Shown: positions 1-10,072, counted from the stretch's first letter. The stretch: DNA of 64,000 nucleotides from Proluteimonas luteida (GCF_021191695.1 NZ_JAIWPT010000001.1:62001-126000), one strand, 5' to 3'. The notes: generated by a model not told the origin, from the letters alone. A program made the numbers and translations.

Positions 1-705
1 GCCATCACGGATCATCGCGCAGAGGGTCTGATTGCACTCGATCCGATATCCCCATTCCGGATGGCCGCTGCCATCCGTCAACACAATTCTTGCGGCGCGA
101 GTGACGGGCCGTTCGCAAAAATCGGACGCCATCTGTTTCCCGGCCTTGTCGAACGGCACTACGGCCGTGCCGATCAAGGCAGCCAGCAGGAGGCCGGCCA
201 GAAACAGCATCAATGGGAACACCGCCAGACCTATCGGCGCAGCCACCAGCGCTACGCCGGCGCGGGTCGCCCAAGCTTTCCAGCCGTCGGCGGTCAGCCA
301 TCCTCGTGCGATGTTGCCGGCAGGTTCCGAGGCTTCTTCGGCTTCATTCTTGGCGGTGGTTCGGTCTCTCCTTGCTTTGAACCACTCCCACGCATACATC
401 CCGAATGCAAACAGCGCCAGTGGCAGGATCAGCTTGGGTAGGTAGCCAAGGTAGAAATCCCAGGCGTTGTTGAACCAACCGACTGCCGTCTTCAGCCAGC
501 CATGCAGCGCCAGCCAATAGGTGTCGGTGGTGCTGATCGGGAACTGCGCGCTTTCGAGACCGAAGTGGCGAAGCCAGCCTTCGCGGAGCGCGCGGCCCTG
601 CAGAAAGAACATTGCCGTCAGTACTGAAAGCACGAATGCCGAGGTGAGGATCGGCGAGATGCGCCACCGCTTCCGGCGATCGGTCTTATCGGTGCTCTCT
701 GCCAT
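1..705 (-). CDS. Hypothetical membrane protein, partial (runs off left edge)
   Basis: Open without a stop from an ATG at 705 to the window edge (235 codons seen). A GGGGAC ribosome-binding site lies just upstream of the ATG. The N-terminus is charged (MAESTDKTDRRKRW). Hydrophobic stretches follow at about residues 15-36, 88-106 and 145-180, so it is probably an inner-membrane protein with three or more helices. After them comes a soluble part with two Cys residues (CERP and IECNQTLC). It starts 32 nt after the integrase stop and on the same strand, so both may be co-transcribed island genes. I do not recognise the family; membrane proteins of this kind are common in conjugative islands (inference). 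Confidence 0.7.
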   Translation of the reverse strand, partial: MAESTDKTDRRKRWRISPILTSAFVLSVLTAMFFLQGRALREGWLRHFGLESAQFPISTTDTYWLALHGWLKTAVGWFNNAWDFYLGYLPKLILPLALFAFGMYAWEWFKARRDRTTAKNEAEEASEPAGNIARGWLTADGWKAWATRAGVALVAAPIGLAVFPLMLFLAGLLLAALIGTAVVPFDKAGKQMASDFCERPVTRAARIVLTDGSGHPEWGYRIECNQTLCAMIRDG

Positions 706-737
706 GTTTCGTCCCCAATACGCCCCTGCCGGCCATC

Positions 738-2009
738 TTACGTGTCCCGCCTCCGGGCGGCGATAGCGATCCGGCTGGAATCTTTATCGCCCTTCTTGCG
801 GAACGGGACGACGTTGTCGCCGGCCTTGAGGATGTCGAGGTAGTCGCCCCACTCCTGCATCATCAGCACGCGCTCGTGCAGGTGCGCCGTTCGGTTGTAC
901 GCACGGCCATTGGGGTCCTTCACGGCATGCGCGAGCTGGTGCTCGATGTAGTCGGGGCGGACATTGAGCACCTCATCCAGCACCGTGCGGGCCATGGCCC
1001 GGAAGCCGTGCCCGCTCATTTCGTCCTTCGAGAAGCCCATGCGGCGCAGGGCCGCGAGGACGGCGTTGTCGCTCATCGGGCGATCGGCCGTGCGCGCGCT
1101 CGGGAAAACGTACTTCCCACCGCCGGTCAGCGGCTCGATCTCACGGAGGATCGCCAGCGCCTGAGTCGAGAGCGGTACGAGGTGCGCCGAGCGCATCTTC
1201 ATCTTCTCGGGCGGGATGTTCCATTCGGCCACATCCAGATCGAACTCTTCCCATTCGGCTTGGCGCAGTTCGCCTGGGCGCAAGAAGACGTGCGGGGCCA
1301 GCCTCAGCGCGCACTTGGTGACGAGCGATCCCTTGTAGGCGTCGATCGCACGCAGCAGTTCGCCAATGCGCTTGGGTTGGGTGATCGCGGCACGGTGGGT
1401 CGGTTTGACCGGGGGTAGGGCGCCGCGTAGATCCTCTGCCGGATTTCGGTCCGCGCGTGCAGTGATGATTGCGTAGCGGAACACCTGGCTGCAGTTCTGC
1501 AAGATCCGGTGCGCCGATTCGACCGCGCCACGGTCGACGACTCGGTTGAGCGTCGTCAGCAGTTCACGCGCGCCGATGTCCGCCACAGGACGACCACCCA
1601 ACCAGGGGAAAACGTCGTTCTTGAGCCGCAGTTCGATGCGGCTTGCGTGCGACTCCACCCAGCCCGACTTCTGCTTGGCGATCCACTCTCGGGCGACGAC
1701 CTCGAAGCTGTTGGCGGCGCGCTCCTTGCCGGCGGCCTTCTCCGCGCGGCGGTGCTCGCCGGGGTCCACGCCATTGGCCAGCAGTTTGCGCGCCTCGTCG
1801 CGCTTGGCCCTCGCGTCGGCAAGTCCCGTATCCGGATAGACGCCCAGGCTGAGCGTGTTCTCCTTGCCGGTCACGGGGCGGCGGTACTTCCAGCGCCACC
1901 AGCGGCTGCCGTCAGGGCGCAGCAGGAGGTACAGGCCCTTGGCGTCATAGAGCTTCCGCGGCTTGGGGCCGGGCTTGGTCTTGCGGATCGCAGTATCGGT
2001 GAGGGGCAT
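738..2009 (-). CDS. Tyrosine integrase, P4 family (ssrA-specific)
   Basis: About 423 aa. The N-terminus MPLTDTAIRKTKPG and the following DAKGLYLLLRPDGSRWW segment are the arm-binding DUF4102 domain of P4-type integrases. The central core-binding domain is followed by the catalytic domain, with the first Arg in HVFLRPGEL, HGFRAMARTVL as the HxxR box, and the C-terminal AYNRTAHLHERVLMMQEW motif with the nucleophilic Tyr. It should catalyse integration and excision of the island at the tmRNA gene. The reading frame is open upstream to 2114, but similarity begins at the ATG at 2009. No strong ribosome-binding site is seen there. Confidence 0.92.
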   Translation of the reverse strand: MPLTDTAIRKTKPGPKPRKLYDAKGLYLLLRPDGSRWWRWKYRRPVTGKENTLSLGVYPDTGLADARAKRDEARKLLANGVDPGEHRRAEKAAGKERAANSFEVVAREWIAKQKSGWVESHASRIELRLKNDVFPWLGGRPVADIGARELLTTLNRVVDRGAVESAHRILQNCSQVFRYAIITARADRNPAEDLRGALPPVKPTHRAAITQPKRIGELLRAIDAYKGSLVTKCALRLAPHVFLRPGELRQAEWEEFDLDVAEWNIPPEKMKMRSAHLVPLSTQALAILREIEPLTGGGKYVFPSARTADRPMSDNAVLAALRRMGFSKDEMSGHGFRAMARTVLDEVLNVRPDYIEHQLAHAVKDPNGRAYNRTAHLHERVLMMQEWGDYLDILKAGDNVVPFRKKGDKDSSRIAIAARRRDT

Positions 2010-2125
2010 GGCAAGCGACGACTCGATTGGGGTAACTGGTGCCGGGGAGGTCCGGCTGCCCCCAAAGTTACCCCCACTTACCCCAAGATTTCTACCGATT
2101 CGGGCGTAGAGCATCAGACAAAGAG

Positions 2126-2164
2126 AAAGCCGAAATCCCTGTTTTTAGGAGGAATTTCGGCTTT
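2126..2164. terminator. Hairpin between ssrA and integrase
   Basis: An 11-bp perfect stem (AAAGCCGAAAT paired with ATTTCGGCTTT) encloses a 17-nt loop, with T-rich sequence on the plus strand after it and on the minus strand (CTTTCTCTTT). It can end tmRNA transcription on the minus strand before the integrase and may work in both directions. Confidence 0.7.
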
Positions 2165-2189
2165 TCTTGGTCCGTCCTGGACCCTCGAA

Positions 2190-2543
2190 TGGTGGAGGTG
2201 GCGGGAATCGAACCCGCGTCCGAAGGCACTCCATCCCCGGTACTACATGCTTAGCTCACCGTTGGATCTCGCCCCGGAGCAGCACGGTGTGCAAAGCGCA
2301 CCCCGGGACCAGCCTGTTTTGGTTAAGCCGTGACTGACAGGCAGCCATCACAGCCGGTTCCGTGATAATGACCCTACATCCACGAGCACGGGCACAAGTG
2401 GGTTCGGGGCTTACGCCTTAAGCGGCGAGAGCGTAGTTGTCGTCGTTGGCAACTAGAGTTTTGCCGCTGGATTAACGAGGAAAGCTGCCCCCTCGGCATG
2501 CACCAGGCAATTTCGCGACCCCCGTCGAAGCCAGTGCACCCCC
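2190..2543 (-). ncRNA. ssrA: tmRNA (10Sa RNA)
   Basis: The RNA begins GGGGGUG and ends CACCUCCACCA on the minus strand; these pair as a 7-bp acceptor stem. The T-arm GGTTCGATTCC is intact and CCA is encoded. The tag reading frame at 2450-2418 resumes at GCC and encodes ANDDNYALAA followed by TAA, close to the usual proteobacterial ANDENYALAA. tmRNA with SmpB rescues stalled ribosomes and marks the nascent chain for ClpXP/ClpAP. The 3' end is the insertion target of the neighbouring island and is still functional in sequence. Confidence 0.97.
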
Positions 2544-2684
2544 GGGGAATCCTGTCGATCTTGCGCTGACAGCACGCAGTATAGGGGCGGATGCCGCCGT
2601 CGCAAGCTCGGTATCCACGCCGCGGTATCCGACGTTCAGCACGCGCTGTTCGGCAAGCAATCCGAACGGGTCGGGATGACCGCC

Positions 2685-3182
2685 TCAGCTCATCGCCGAG
2701 GGCTCGTCGTACGGCAGGTGCACCGCACCGCTGTGCTGCAGGGCGTTCTCGACCCGGTCGAGCGTGTCGCCCTCGGCGTCGACGACGATGAGGATCCGGC
2801 CCGATTCGATCTCGTCCTCGAACTTGCGGCGGATCGGATCGGGCAGGGACGCGCCGACCATCGATGAGGCCCAGGTGCCGACCGCCGCGCCAGCCAGCGT
2901 GGTCAGGGCCACGCCGGCAAGGGTGATGCCCAGTGGCGGCACCACAGCGGCGACCACGCCCGCCAGCAGGCCGGTCGCGCCGCCGTACCCGGCACCGCGC
3001 ATCGCGGCGTGCTTGAAATCGGTCGACGCGTCCTTCTGCTGTTCGGGAATGCGCTCGAGCTCGATGTCCGCGCGGGCGATCAGCGAGAGGTCGTCGTCTC
3101 CGATGCCGGCGTCACGGGCAGCCTGCACCGCGCGCTGGGCTCCGGCCAGGGAGTCGACGCTGTAGACCTTGCGGGTTTTCAT
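2685..3182 (-). CDS. Hypothetical protein with a glycine-rich hydrophobic hairpin (DUF1269-like)
   Basis: 165 aa. An N-terminal alpha/beta part (KVYSVDSLAGAQRAVQAARDAG, SLIARADIELERIPE) is followed by a Gly/Ala-rich double hydrophobic stretch at about residues 65-110 (YGGATGLLAGVVAAVVPP). A C-terminal part has ILIVVDAEGDTLDRVENAL, a ferredoxin-like fold pattern. The layout matches stress-related DUF1269/general-stress-17M-type proteins, in which a soluble domain flanks a membrane hairpin. Divergent from the gacA-like gene with 146 bp between. Function unknown. Confidence 0.75.
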   Translation of the reverse strand: MKTRKVYSVDSLAGAQRAVQAARDAGIGDDDLSLIARADIELERIPEQQKDASTDFKHAAMRGAGYGGATGLLAGVVAAVVPPLGITLAGVALTTLAGAAVGTWASSMVGASLPDPIRRKFEDEIESGRILIVVDAEGDTLDRVENALQHSGAVHLPYDEPSAMS

Positions 3183-3328
3183 CGGCGGCGTCTCCGCATC
3201 GATCAGGGTGTCGCCGAGGATGGGGCAGGCGGGGTGTGGCCGCCGTGATGGCCGGAAATACCCCCGCTTGCCGTGGTCGGCGCGCGGGGGTAGCCTCGCA
3301 GACGGGAACGGACGGAAGGGGTACAGGG

Positions 3329-3973
3329 ATGACGATCCGGGTCTTCATGGTGGATGACCATGCACTGGTGCGCACGGGGATGCGCATGATCCTCGCGAGC
3401 GAGACCGACATCGAGGTCGTCGGCGAGGCCGAGAGCGGCGAGGAAGCGTTGCCGCAGATCCGCAGGCTCAAACCGGACATCGTGCTGTGCGACGTGCATC
3501 TGCCGGGCGTCAGTGGCCTGGAGGTCACCGAGCGCGTGGTCAAGGGGCAGCCGGAAACGCGGGTGATCGCGGTCTCGGTGCTCGAGGACGGCCCGATGCC
3601 GCGGCGCATGATCGAGGCCGGGGCCTCGGGCTACGTCGGCAAGGGCGGCAACGCGGCCGAGCTGGTGCGCGCGGTGCGCGACGTCGCGCGCGGCAAGCGC
3701 TACCTGGCCAGCAATATCGCCCAGAACCTGGCGCTTGCCGGTATCGGCGGCGGGACGCCGTTCGACGTGCTGTCGCCGCGCGAGCTGGAGGTGGCGATGC
3801 TGCTGCTGCAGGGGCTGCGCCAGGAAGACGTCGCCAAGCGCCTGAGCCTCAGCGCCAAGACGGTGAACACCCACAAGTCGCGGCTGTTCGAGAAGCTGCA
3901 GATCCAGGACAACATCGCGTTGGCCCGCCTGGCCAGCCAGTATGGGTTGACGACGCCGTCGCAGGTGGTCTGA
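3329..3973 (+). CDS. gacA: Response regulator, GacA/UvrY type (NarL/FixJ family)
   Basis: 214 aa. The receiver domain has acidic pocket D9/D10, phospho-acceptor D55 (VLCDVHLPG) and K105 (YVGKGG). A LuxR-type helix-turn-helix follows (FDVLSPRELEV through LSAKTVNTHKSRLFEKL). The linker motif RYLASNIAQNLAL closely matches the UvrY/GacA subfamily. In gamma-proteobacteria this regulator is phosphorylated by the GacS/BarA sensor kinase and activates small RNAs that sequester RsmA/CsrA. No sensor gene is adjacent, and the usual uvrC neighbour is absent. The ATG at 3329 was chosen because the receiver fold starts there (MTIRVFMVDDH). Confidence 0.9.
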   Translation: MTIRVFMVDDHALVRTGMRMILASETDIEVVGEAESGEEALPQIRRLKPDIVLCDVHLPGVSGLEVTERVVKGQPETRVIAVSVLEDGPMPRRMIEAGASGYVGKGGNAAELVRAVRDVARGKRYLASNIAQNLALAGIGGGTPFDVLSPRELEVAMLLLQGLRQEDVAKRLSLSAKTVNTHKSRLFEKLQIQDNIALARLASQYGLTTPSQVV

Positions 3974-4168
3974 GGGCCAGTTCCCTGCAGGTCCGGCTTT
4001 GCACAATAGCGCGATCGACGGGAGCGGCCGATGACTGCTCCTCTGGCGATATGGGAGGCAGGCCGCGCCCAGCGGGCGCTCCTGCGGTTCGCGGACCGGA
4101 TCAACGAATGCCGGTCGCGTGGTGGTGACCGTTCCTCGGATCCCGGCACCGCCTGCTGCGGAGCATGA

Positions 4169-4190
4169 CCGGGTTCCCGCGGGAACCCGG
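4169..4190. terminator. Perfect palindrome between convergent gacA and rne
   Basis: A 22-bp uninterrupted palindrome (CCGGGTTCCCG with its complement) sits 14 bp past the rne stop codon and about 195 bp past the gacA stop. It lacks a long T tract. It is a likely transcription stop or 3'-end stabiliser for rne and perhaps a bidirectional one. Confidence 0.55.
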
Positions 4191-4203
4191 CATCGTCACG
4201 ACA

Positions 4204-7200
4204 TCACGCGTTGCGCGATGCTTCTTCCTTGCTGCCGGTTGCCGCAGCCTCGTCTTCCGGCGCCGCTTCGGCGTCTTCGATCGTGTCGGCGGCGATCAGC
4301 GCCGGGTCCGGCGCGTCGACCTGGACGGCCTGTGCGTCGTGCTCGTCGTGGTGGTCGAACAGGCCACGCGGGGGCGCTGCGACCGGTTCCGCAATCGCAT
4401 CCGGCGTCGCCACGGCGGTCGGGGCCTCGTCGTCGATCGCGGTGTCCGGCGTCTGCGGCTGCGCGGCAGGTTCGGCCGGCGCGGTGGACGCCACGGCGGT
4501 ATCCGGCGCATCGCCGGCGACCTCCGCCTGCGCCGCGGGCGGCGTGGCGACGGCCGTCGCTGTGACCGGGGTCGCTTCCGGTTCCGGTGCGTCGACCACC
4601 GCAGGCGCGGTCCCGGCGGGCGCGGCCTCGGTGGCCGGCAGCGCGGTCTCCAGCGTTTCCACCGCGGCCACGGCAGGCGTCACGGCGTCCAGCCGGCCGG
4701 CCGGCTGGACTTCCGTCGCGGCCCCGGCAGTTTCCGGGGCGTCCGCCGCTGCAGGCGCCGGTGATGCAGGCGCCGGTGATGCAGGCGTCAACGGAGCCGC
4801 GGGGACTGCGGTCACGGGTGCAGGCGCAGCGCCAGGGGCGGGCGCTGCAGGGTCAGGCACGCGCCTGGCGTTCCCGTCGTCGGCAGGTGTATCGGCGGTG
4901 GCCACCGGTTGCGTGGCGGGCAGGTCGTCGAAGTCGAACTCCGGCTGCGACCGGTTGCTCTGGACGATGTCGTCGCCGTCGCTGTCGCCCAGGTCGTCGC
5001 TGTCGTTCTGCAGATCGTCGGACTCGCCCTCGGCGCCCTTGGCAGCGCCACGACGACGACGACGGCCACCGCGACGTCCGCGACGGCGACGGGCGTTGCC
5101 GTTCGCGTCGTCGTCGGTCTCGCCGCCGTCGGTCGCCGGGGCGCCGGCGGCCTTGGCCTCGTCGGCGTCAGCGGCGGCTCCGGGCGCGGCGGACAGCTCG
5201 GCGACGCCAACCGGTGCGGCGGTGCCAGTCACCGCATCGGTGGCCGGTTCCTGGCCCGTGCGCGCTTCCCTGTGCGGAGGTTCCGGGCGTGCCGGTGCCT
5301 CGTCGCGCGCAGCCACAGCCACGGCGGCCACGGCGGCTACCGGTGTTGCCGTCGTCTCGGTTGCTTCGCCCTCGGGCTTGCGCGGTGGCCGTGGCTTGCG
5401 CTGTCGGCGCTCCTTGCGCGGGCCGGCTTCCTTGTCCTGGGTGGCGGCCGCGGCGGGCTGCTCGCGCCGGGCTTCGCCGTTGCGGGCCTCGTCGCGCGCG
5501 GGCTGCTGGGCACCGTTCGACGCGCCCTGTGCCGGGCGGCCACCGCGACGGTCGCGGTCGCGGCGCTGACCGCCGCGGCCGTTGCCACGCTCGCTGCGGC
5601 CGGCCTCGCTGCCGCCGCGCGACTCGCTGCGCGACGGGCGCTCGGCCTCGCTCCGGGCCGGCCGGGCGGCCGGTTCCGGAGCCGCGAACAGGCTCTTGAA
5701 CCAGCCGATGACGCCGCCCGCGGCGGGTGCCGCCGCAGCGGCCACCGGCGCGACGGGACGCGGCGCCTCGACCGGGGCGGGCGCAGGTTCCGGACGCGGT
5801 TCGCGTACCGGGGCCGGGTGGGCCGGCTGCACCTTGGTGACGGCCGGCGGTGGGATGTTGAGGTTGTTCTTGCTCAGCGCGATCGTCGCGACCCGGCGCG
5901 GCGTGCCGCGCTGGTAGCTGGGACGGCTGGTTTCCTCGCCCAGTTCGTTGTCGCGGATCCGCGAGACGTCGTAGTGCGGGGTGTGGAGCTGCTCGTCGGC
6001 GACGATGATGATCGGCGCCTTGTGGCGCTTCTCGATCTCGGCCAGCGCGCTGCGCTTCTCGTTGAGCAGGTAGTTGGCGATCTCGACCGGGGCCTGCACC
6101 AGCACCTGGCCGGTGTTGTCCTTCATCGCGTGCTCCTCGGCGACACGGATGATCGACAGCGACAGCGACTCGACGCTGCGCATGCGGCCGTGGCCTTCGC
6201 AGCGCGGGCACACGATCTGGCTGGATTCGCCGAGCGAGGCGCGCAGGCGCTGGCGGCTCATCTCCAGCAGGCCGAACTTGGAGATGCGGTTCTGCTGCAC
6301 GCGCGCGCGGTCGTACTTGAGCGCGTTCTGCAGCTTGTTCTCGACGTCGCGCTGGTGCTTGTTCGACGACATGTCGATGAAGTCGATGACCACCAGGCCG
6401 CCGAGGTCGCGCAGGCGCAGCTGGCGGGCGACCTCCTCGGCCGCCTCCAGGTTGGTGTTGAACGCGGTCTCCTCGATGTCGCCGCCCTTGGTGGCGCGCG
6501 CGGAGTTGACGTCGATCGCGGTCAGCGCCTCGGTCTGGTCGATGACCAGCGCGCCGCCCGACGGCAGGCGCACGGTCCGCTCGTAGGCGCTCTCGATCTG
6601 CGACTCGATCTGGTAGCGGTTGAACAGCGGCACGTCGTCGGTGTAGTGCTTGAGCTTGCGCAGGTTGTGCGGCATGACCTGCTCGACGAACTCCTTCGCC
6701 TCGGCGTACATCTCCGGGGTGTCGACCAGGATCTCGGCGATGTCGGCGCGCATGTAGTCGCGCAGGGCGCGGGTGATCAGCCGCGACTCCTGGTAGATCA
6801 GGAACGGCGCGGGCTTGCTCAGCGCGGCCTCGGCGATCGCGCGCCAGATGCTCAGCAGGTAGTCGAGATCCCACTGCAGTTCCTCGGCGTCGCGGCCGAC
6901 GCCGGCGGTGCGGATGATCACGCCCATGTCGTCGGGGATCTCCAGCGCGTCCATCGCCTTCTTCAGCTCGGCGCGGTCGTCGCCCTCGATCCGGCGCGAG
7001 ACGCCGCCGGCGGTCGGCGAGTTGGGCATCAGCACCATGTAGCGGCCGGCCAGCGAGATGAACGTGGTCAGGGCGGCGCCCTTGTTGCCGCGCTCCTCCT
7101 TGTCGACCTGGACGACGACCTCCTGGCCCTCGCGCAGCAGTTCCTTGATCGAGCCTTTGTTCGGGTCGACGCCGGACTGGAAATAGTCGCGGGAGACTTC

Positions 7201-7413
7201 CTTCAGCGGCAGGAAGCCGTGGCGGCCGGCGCCGTACTCGACGAACGCGGCTTCCAGCGAGGGCTCGATGCGGAAGATCTTGCCCTTGTAGATGTTGGAC
7301 TTCTTCTGTTCCCTGGACGGCTGTTCGATGTCGATGTCGTACAGGGTCTGACCATCAACGATGGCGACGCGCAGTTCTTCTGCCTGCGTCGCGTTGATCA
7401 GCATGCGCTTCAT
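4204..7413 (-). CDS. rne: Ribonuclease E
   Basis: 1069 aa endoribonuclease, the scaffold of the RNA degradosome and the processor of rRNA and tRNA. The S1 domain lies at about residues 38-120. The catalytic DNase-I-like subdomain carries metal-binding D301 ([14 protein letters not shown]) and D344 ([10 protein letters not shown]). The Zn-link CPRC is at 402-405. From about residue 520 the protein becomes a low-complexity tail with Arg-rich blocks ([14 protein letters not shown]) and acidic and Pro/Ala-rich parts, typical of the degradosome scaffold. A short in-frame tandem repeat lies in the tail. It is divergent from rluC with a 398-bp gap, as in many gamma-proteobacteria. Confidence 0.98.
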   Translation of the reverse strand: MKRMLINATQAEELRVAIVDGQTLYDIDIEQPSREQKKSNIYKGKIFRIEPSLEAAFVEYGAGRHGFLPLKEVSRDYFQSGVDPNKGSIKELLREGQEVVVQVDKEERGNKGAALTTFISLAGRYMVLMPNSPTAGGVSRRIEGDDRAELKKAMDALEIPDDMGVIIRTAGVGRDAEELQWDLDYLLSIWRAIAEAALSKPAPFLIYQESRLITRALRDYMRADIAEILVDTPEMYAEAKEFVEQVMPHNLRKLKHYTDDVPLFNRYQIESQIESAYERTVRLPSGGALVIDQTEALTAIDVNSARATKGGDIEETAFNTNLEAAEEVARQLRLRDLGGLVVIDFIDMSSNKHQRDVENKLQNALKYDRARVQQNRISKFGLLEMSRQRLRASLGESSQIVCPRCEGHGRMRSVESLSLSIIRVAEEHAMKDNTGQVLVQAPVEIANYLLNEKRSALAEIEKRHKAPIIIVADEQLHTPHYDVSRIRDNELGEETSRPSYQRGTPRRVATIALSKNNLNIPPPAVTKVQPAHPAPVREPRPEPAPAPVEAPRPVAPVAAAAAPAAGGVIGWFKSLFAAPEPAARPARSEAERPSRSESRGGSEAGRSERGNGRGGQRRDRDRRGGRPAQGASNGAQQPARDEARNGEARREQPAAAATQDKEAGPRKERRQRKPRPPRKPEGEATETTATPVAAVAAVAVAARDEAPARPEPPHREARTGQEPATDAVTGTAAPVGVAELSAAPGAAADADEAKAAGAPATDGGETDDDANGNARRRRGRRGGRRRRRGAAKGAEGESDDLQNDSDDLGDSDGDDIVQSNRSQPEFDFDDLPATQPVATADTPADDGNARRVPDPAAPAPGAAPAPVTAVPAAPLTPASPAPASPAPAAADAPETAGAATEVQPAGRLDAVTPAVAAVETLETALPATEAAPAGTAPAVVDAPEPEATPVTATAVATPPAAQAEVAGDAPDTAVASTAPAEPAAQPQTPDTAIDDEAPTAVATPDAIAEPVAAPPRGLFDHHDEHDAQAVQVDAPDPALIAADTIEDAEAAPEDEAAATGSKEEASRNA
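4751..4785. repeat. 15-bp tandem repeat inside the RNase E tail
   Basis: The unit GCAGGCGCCGGTGAT occurs twice in a row (4751-4780) and is followed by a partial copy (GCAGGC). On the coding strand it encodes repeats of PAPAS in the disordered tail. It stays in frame and probably varies in copy number between strains. Confidence 0.7.
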
Positions 7414-7811
7414 TGTTGTGCGTTCCTTACGCGCTCGTGCGCGCGGAACGCCGGGGCGTTTCGCCTGGATCTCGCCTGAAGCCGCCGCGCACGCGCAGCG
7501 ACAAACCGGATTTTCCAGCGCTACGACACCACGGCGGACCGCGGGAGCGCTTGTTGTTCAAGACTTTGGTGTTGCGGGCCGCGGGCCGCTCGCGGACTGC
7601 CGTTTGGGGCAGGCGTGGGCACCTCGCGGGACGTGTTCAGCGCCGATGCGGGGCATCGGGCGACAACCGGTACTGCCGTCGAGCCGCTAACATGGCCACC
7701 CCGAGGGTGGTGGTCGCGGACTGTCCGGAGCGCTTTGGAGGCGGGCTTTTGGCCCGTGATCTTCCAGAGAAATCAGCACCTTATATCGCGACGTTGAGTG
7801 TAGCAGAAAAG
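7414..7811. promoter_or_regulatory. Divergent rne/rluC regulatory region and long rne leader
   Basis: No gene is seen in this 398-bp stretch. An AT-rich core (CTTATATCG at about 7779-7787) next to rluC is the best promoter candidate for either strand. If the rne promoter lies there, rne has a leader of more than 300 nt. In E. coli the long rne 5' UTR folds and mediates feedback by RNase E itself; a similar role here is inferred. The region contains several GC-rich inverted repeats that could form such structure. Confidence 0.45.
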
Positions 7812-8795
7812 ATGACGACGACTGACAGCAGTGGCGGAGGCGCGGGCGGCCCTGGCGGTGGCGGGGTGAGGACGGTGCGCGTGCCGGACGACCGCGGCGG
7901 CCAGCGGCTGGACAATTTCCTGCTGGGACAGCTGAAAGGCGCGCCGAAGTCGTTGATCTACAAGATCGTACGCAGCGGCCAGGTCCGGGTGAACGGCGGC
8001 CGGGCCAAGGCCGAGCGCAAGCTCGAGGCCGGCGACGAGGTGCGGATCCCACCGGTGCGGCTGGCCGTCCCGGGCGAGGCGGGGACCCCGTCGCGCGGGC
8101 TGCTGGAGGCGATGGCGGCCAGCATCGTGTTCGAGGACGACCGGCTGCTGGCGATCAGCAAGCCGTCCGGGATCGCCAGCCACGGCGGCAGCGGCATCAG
8201 CTTCGGGGTCATCGAGACCCTGCGCGCGCTGCGTCCGAACCAGTCGCTGGAGCTGGTCCACCGGCTCGACCGCGACACATCCGGGTTGATGGTGGTCGCC
8301 AAGAAACGCTCGGCGCTGACCCAGCTGCAGGCGCTGATGCGCGAGGACCACGGCGCCGGCATCCGCAAGCGCTACCTGACCCTGCTGGTCGGACGCATGC
8401 CCGACGGCGTCATGACCGTGGACGCACCGCTGCATGTGGGGCTGCGCCAGGGCGGCGAGCGCCACGTGCAGGTCGATGCGTCCGGCAAGCCCTCGCTGAG
8501 CCACTTCCGGGTCCTGGAACGGCGCGGCGGGCAGTCCTACTGCGAAGTCCGCATCGAGACCGGTCGCACCCACCAGATCCGCGTCCATGCCCGGCACATC
8601 GGCCATCCGGTGGCCGGAGACGACAAATACGGCGATGTCGACGCCAACCGGCGGCTCCGGGACCAGATCGGCCTGCGACGCCTGTTCCTGCACGCGGCGT
8701 CGCTGGAGTTCAGCCTCGACGGTGGCGCCGCGCCCTACGTGCTCAATGCGCCGCTGGCCGACGATCTGCGCGAGGCGCTGGACCGGCTGGGCTGA
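7812..8795 (+). CDS. rluC: 23S rRNA pseudouridine synthase RluC
   Basis: 327 aa. A Gly-rich N-terminus is followed by an S4 RNA-binding domain (RLDNFLLGQLKGAPKSLIYKI) and the RluA-type catalytic domain, with catalytic D153 in the motif ELVHRLDRDTSGLMVVAK. ETGRTHQIRVHARHIGHPV is the second conserved block. In E. coli RluC modifies U955, U2504 and U2580 of 23S rRNA. Its position divergent from rne supports RluC over RluD. The frame is open much further upstream, but similarity begins after the ATG at 7812. Confidence 0.95.
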   Translation: MTTTDSSGGGAGGPGGGGVRTVRVPDDRGGQRLDNFLLGQLKGAPKSLIYKIVRSGQVRVNGGRAKAERKLEAGDEVRIPPVRLAVPGEAGTPSRGLLEAMAASIVFEDDRLLAISKPSGIASHGGSGISFGVIETLRALRPNQSLELVHRLDRDTSGLMVVAKKRSALTQLQALMREDHGAGIRKRYLTLLVGRMPDGVMTVDAPLHVGLRQGGERHVQVDASGKPSLSHFRVLERRGGQSYCEVRIETGRTHQIRVHARHIGHPVAGDDKYGDVDANRRLRDQIGLRRLFLHAASLEFSLDGGAAPYVLNAPLADDLREALDRLG

Positions 8796-8819
8796 CCCTG
8801 ACCCGGCCGTCCCGTCCCG

Positions 8820-9734
8820 TCACTCGACGGGCTGGCCGTACATCTGTTGCAGCAATGCGCGGTACTCCGCCATCGGCGGCAGGCCGACCGCGGCGCGGCG
8901 GGCATCGAGTCCGCCCGCGTCCTCGACCGGCCGCAGGCGCATCCTGCCGTCTTCTCCGGTCTGGAACTGGGTGCCGTAGCGCTGTGGGCTATCTTCGGCC
9001 AGCAGCACGCGGTCGGTGAGCAGCGCGAAATCGGACGGGTCGGCGCGGCCGGCCGCGACTGCCCGCTGCATCAGTTCGAGCGCCATCCGCTGCAGTGCAG
9101 GGTCGGCGTCCGCATGCTGGACCAGCAGCCAGGCAGCCTTGGCGCCGTCGTGGCCGACCCGGTCGCTGTCCGGCCAGCCGTCGCGCAGGACGCCGTGCAG
9201 CCATGCGATGTTGTCCCGGTCGATATCGGCCATGCGCGCCATCAGCGCCGTGTCGCCACGGGTGGTGGGATCGACGAAGACTTGTTGCCGGATTTCCTGG
9301 TCGATGGCCTGACGGCGCAGCAGTTCGTCGCGCAGGGCATGGTCCATGCCGGCTTCGCGGGCCTGCGCCCGTTGCTCCGCTTCGACCAGCAGGGCCGGCC
9401 AGCCCGCCTGCGTGCGCAGTGCGTCGAGTCCGGGACGCGACTTGCCGCGCAACTCGTCGAGATCGATGCGTCCGGTCGGCAACTGGCGGCGCAGATAGAC
9501 CAGGGCCTCGTCATGCCGGTCTGCGCCGGCGAGGCATTCCGCGGTCAACAGCTCGCCGCCGGTTGGTACCGGCGCACCGGCGGATTCCACCGCCAGCAGC
9601 AGGTCAGCGCAGCGCGAGGCATCGCCGGCCTCCCAGGCCTCGACGCCTTGCATGAAGGTCGGTGTCGAGGCCGGGGCCGCGGTCGCGGCGGTCACGGCCA
9701 GCGCGGCGAGCATGATCGGGAGACGCGCGTTCAT
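8820..9734 (-). CDS. Exported DUF6624-domain protein
   Basis: 304 aa with a signal peptide ([23 protein letters not shown]). The C-terminal half has the DUF6624 pattern: [19 protein letters not shown], then [20 protein letters not shown], then [22 protein letters not shown]. The first half ([28 protein letters not shown]) looks like short helical repeats of TPR type. Function is unknown; family members are periplasmic or secreted. Its start codon overlaps the stop of the pterin dehydratase gene by 4 nt (ATGA), so the two are translationally coupled. Confidence 0.85.
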   Translation of the reverse strand: MNARLPIMLAALAVTAATAAPASTPTFMQGVEAWEAGDASRCADLLLAVESAGAPVPTGGELLTAECLAGADRHDEALVYLRRQLPTGRIDLDELRGKSRPGLDALRTQAGWPALLVEAEQRAQAREAGMDHALRDELLRRQAIDQEIRQQVFVDPTTRGDTALMARMADIDRDNIAWLHGVLRDGWPDSDRVGHDGAKAAWLLVQHADADPALQRMALELMQRAVAAGRADPSDFALLTDRVLLAEDSPQRYGTQFQTGEDGRMRLRPVEDAGGLDARRAAVGLPPMAEYRALLQQMYGQPVE

Positions 9735-10072
9735 GCCGTCAGCAGGTCGGCCTTCGCCGCGCAGATGAAGTCGTTCTCGCTGAGGCCGTCGACGTCGTGG
9801 GTGGAATAGCGCACTTCGACCCGGTCGTAGTGCACGCCGAGGTCGGGGTGGTGGTCCTCGCGATGGGCGATGAAGGCCAGTGCGTTCACGAACGCCAGCG
9901 TGCGGTAGTAGTCGTCGAAGCGGAAGCTCCGGGTCAGGGCCTTGCCGTCTTCGGCCAGGGTCCATTCGGGCACGTCGGGCAGCAGCTCGCGGACGCGGGC
10001 TGCGGTCAGCTTGTGCTCGACGCCGCGGCGCGGAATGCAGTGGGCCTGGGCGAGGGGGATCAGATCGGACAT
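9731..10072 (-). CDS. phhB: 4a-hydroxytetrahydrobiopterin (pterin-4a-carbinolamine) dehydratase
   Basis: 113 aa, the usual family length. The active-site block [12 protein letters not shown], preceded by [17 protein letters not shown], identifies the family. It dehydrates the carbinolamine made during phenylalanine hydroxylation and so recycles the pterin cofactor. No phhA (phenylalanine hydroxylase) is adjacent. First gene of a two-gene operon with the DUF6624 gene. Confidence 0.95.
   Translation of the reverse strand: MSDLIPLAQAHCIPRRGVEHKLTAARVRELLPDVPEWTLAEDGKALTRSFRFDDYYRTLAFVNALAFIAHREDHHPDLGVHYDRVEVRYSTHDVDGLSENDFICAAKADLLTA

Larger units (their letters stand above)
1..2190. mobile_element. 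End of a genomic island integrated at ssrA
   Basis: A P4-family integrase gene lies directly beside the 3' end of an intact tmRNA gene, with its 3' end pointing away from it. P4-like and CP4-57-like elements are known to insert at the 3' end of ssrA and rebuild it. The island therefore extends leftward beyond the window, and the distal att repeat should be there. Only the integrase and one partial membrane-protein gene are visible. The exact core repeat cannot be set from one end; it should include the last part of the T-arm and acceptor stem ending at 2190. Confidence 0.75.

Noticed and set aside
4031..4168. A 45-codon frame with GGAG upstream, between gacA and rne
   Set aside because: It is short, matches nothing I know, and ends next to the terminator palindrome. 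Too little support for a gene.
4751..4785. Short CRISPR-like repeat array
   Set aside because: The repeats are directly adjacent without spacers and are in frame within rne. No CRISPR array was seen anywhere in the window.
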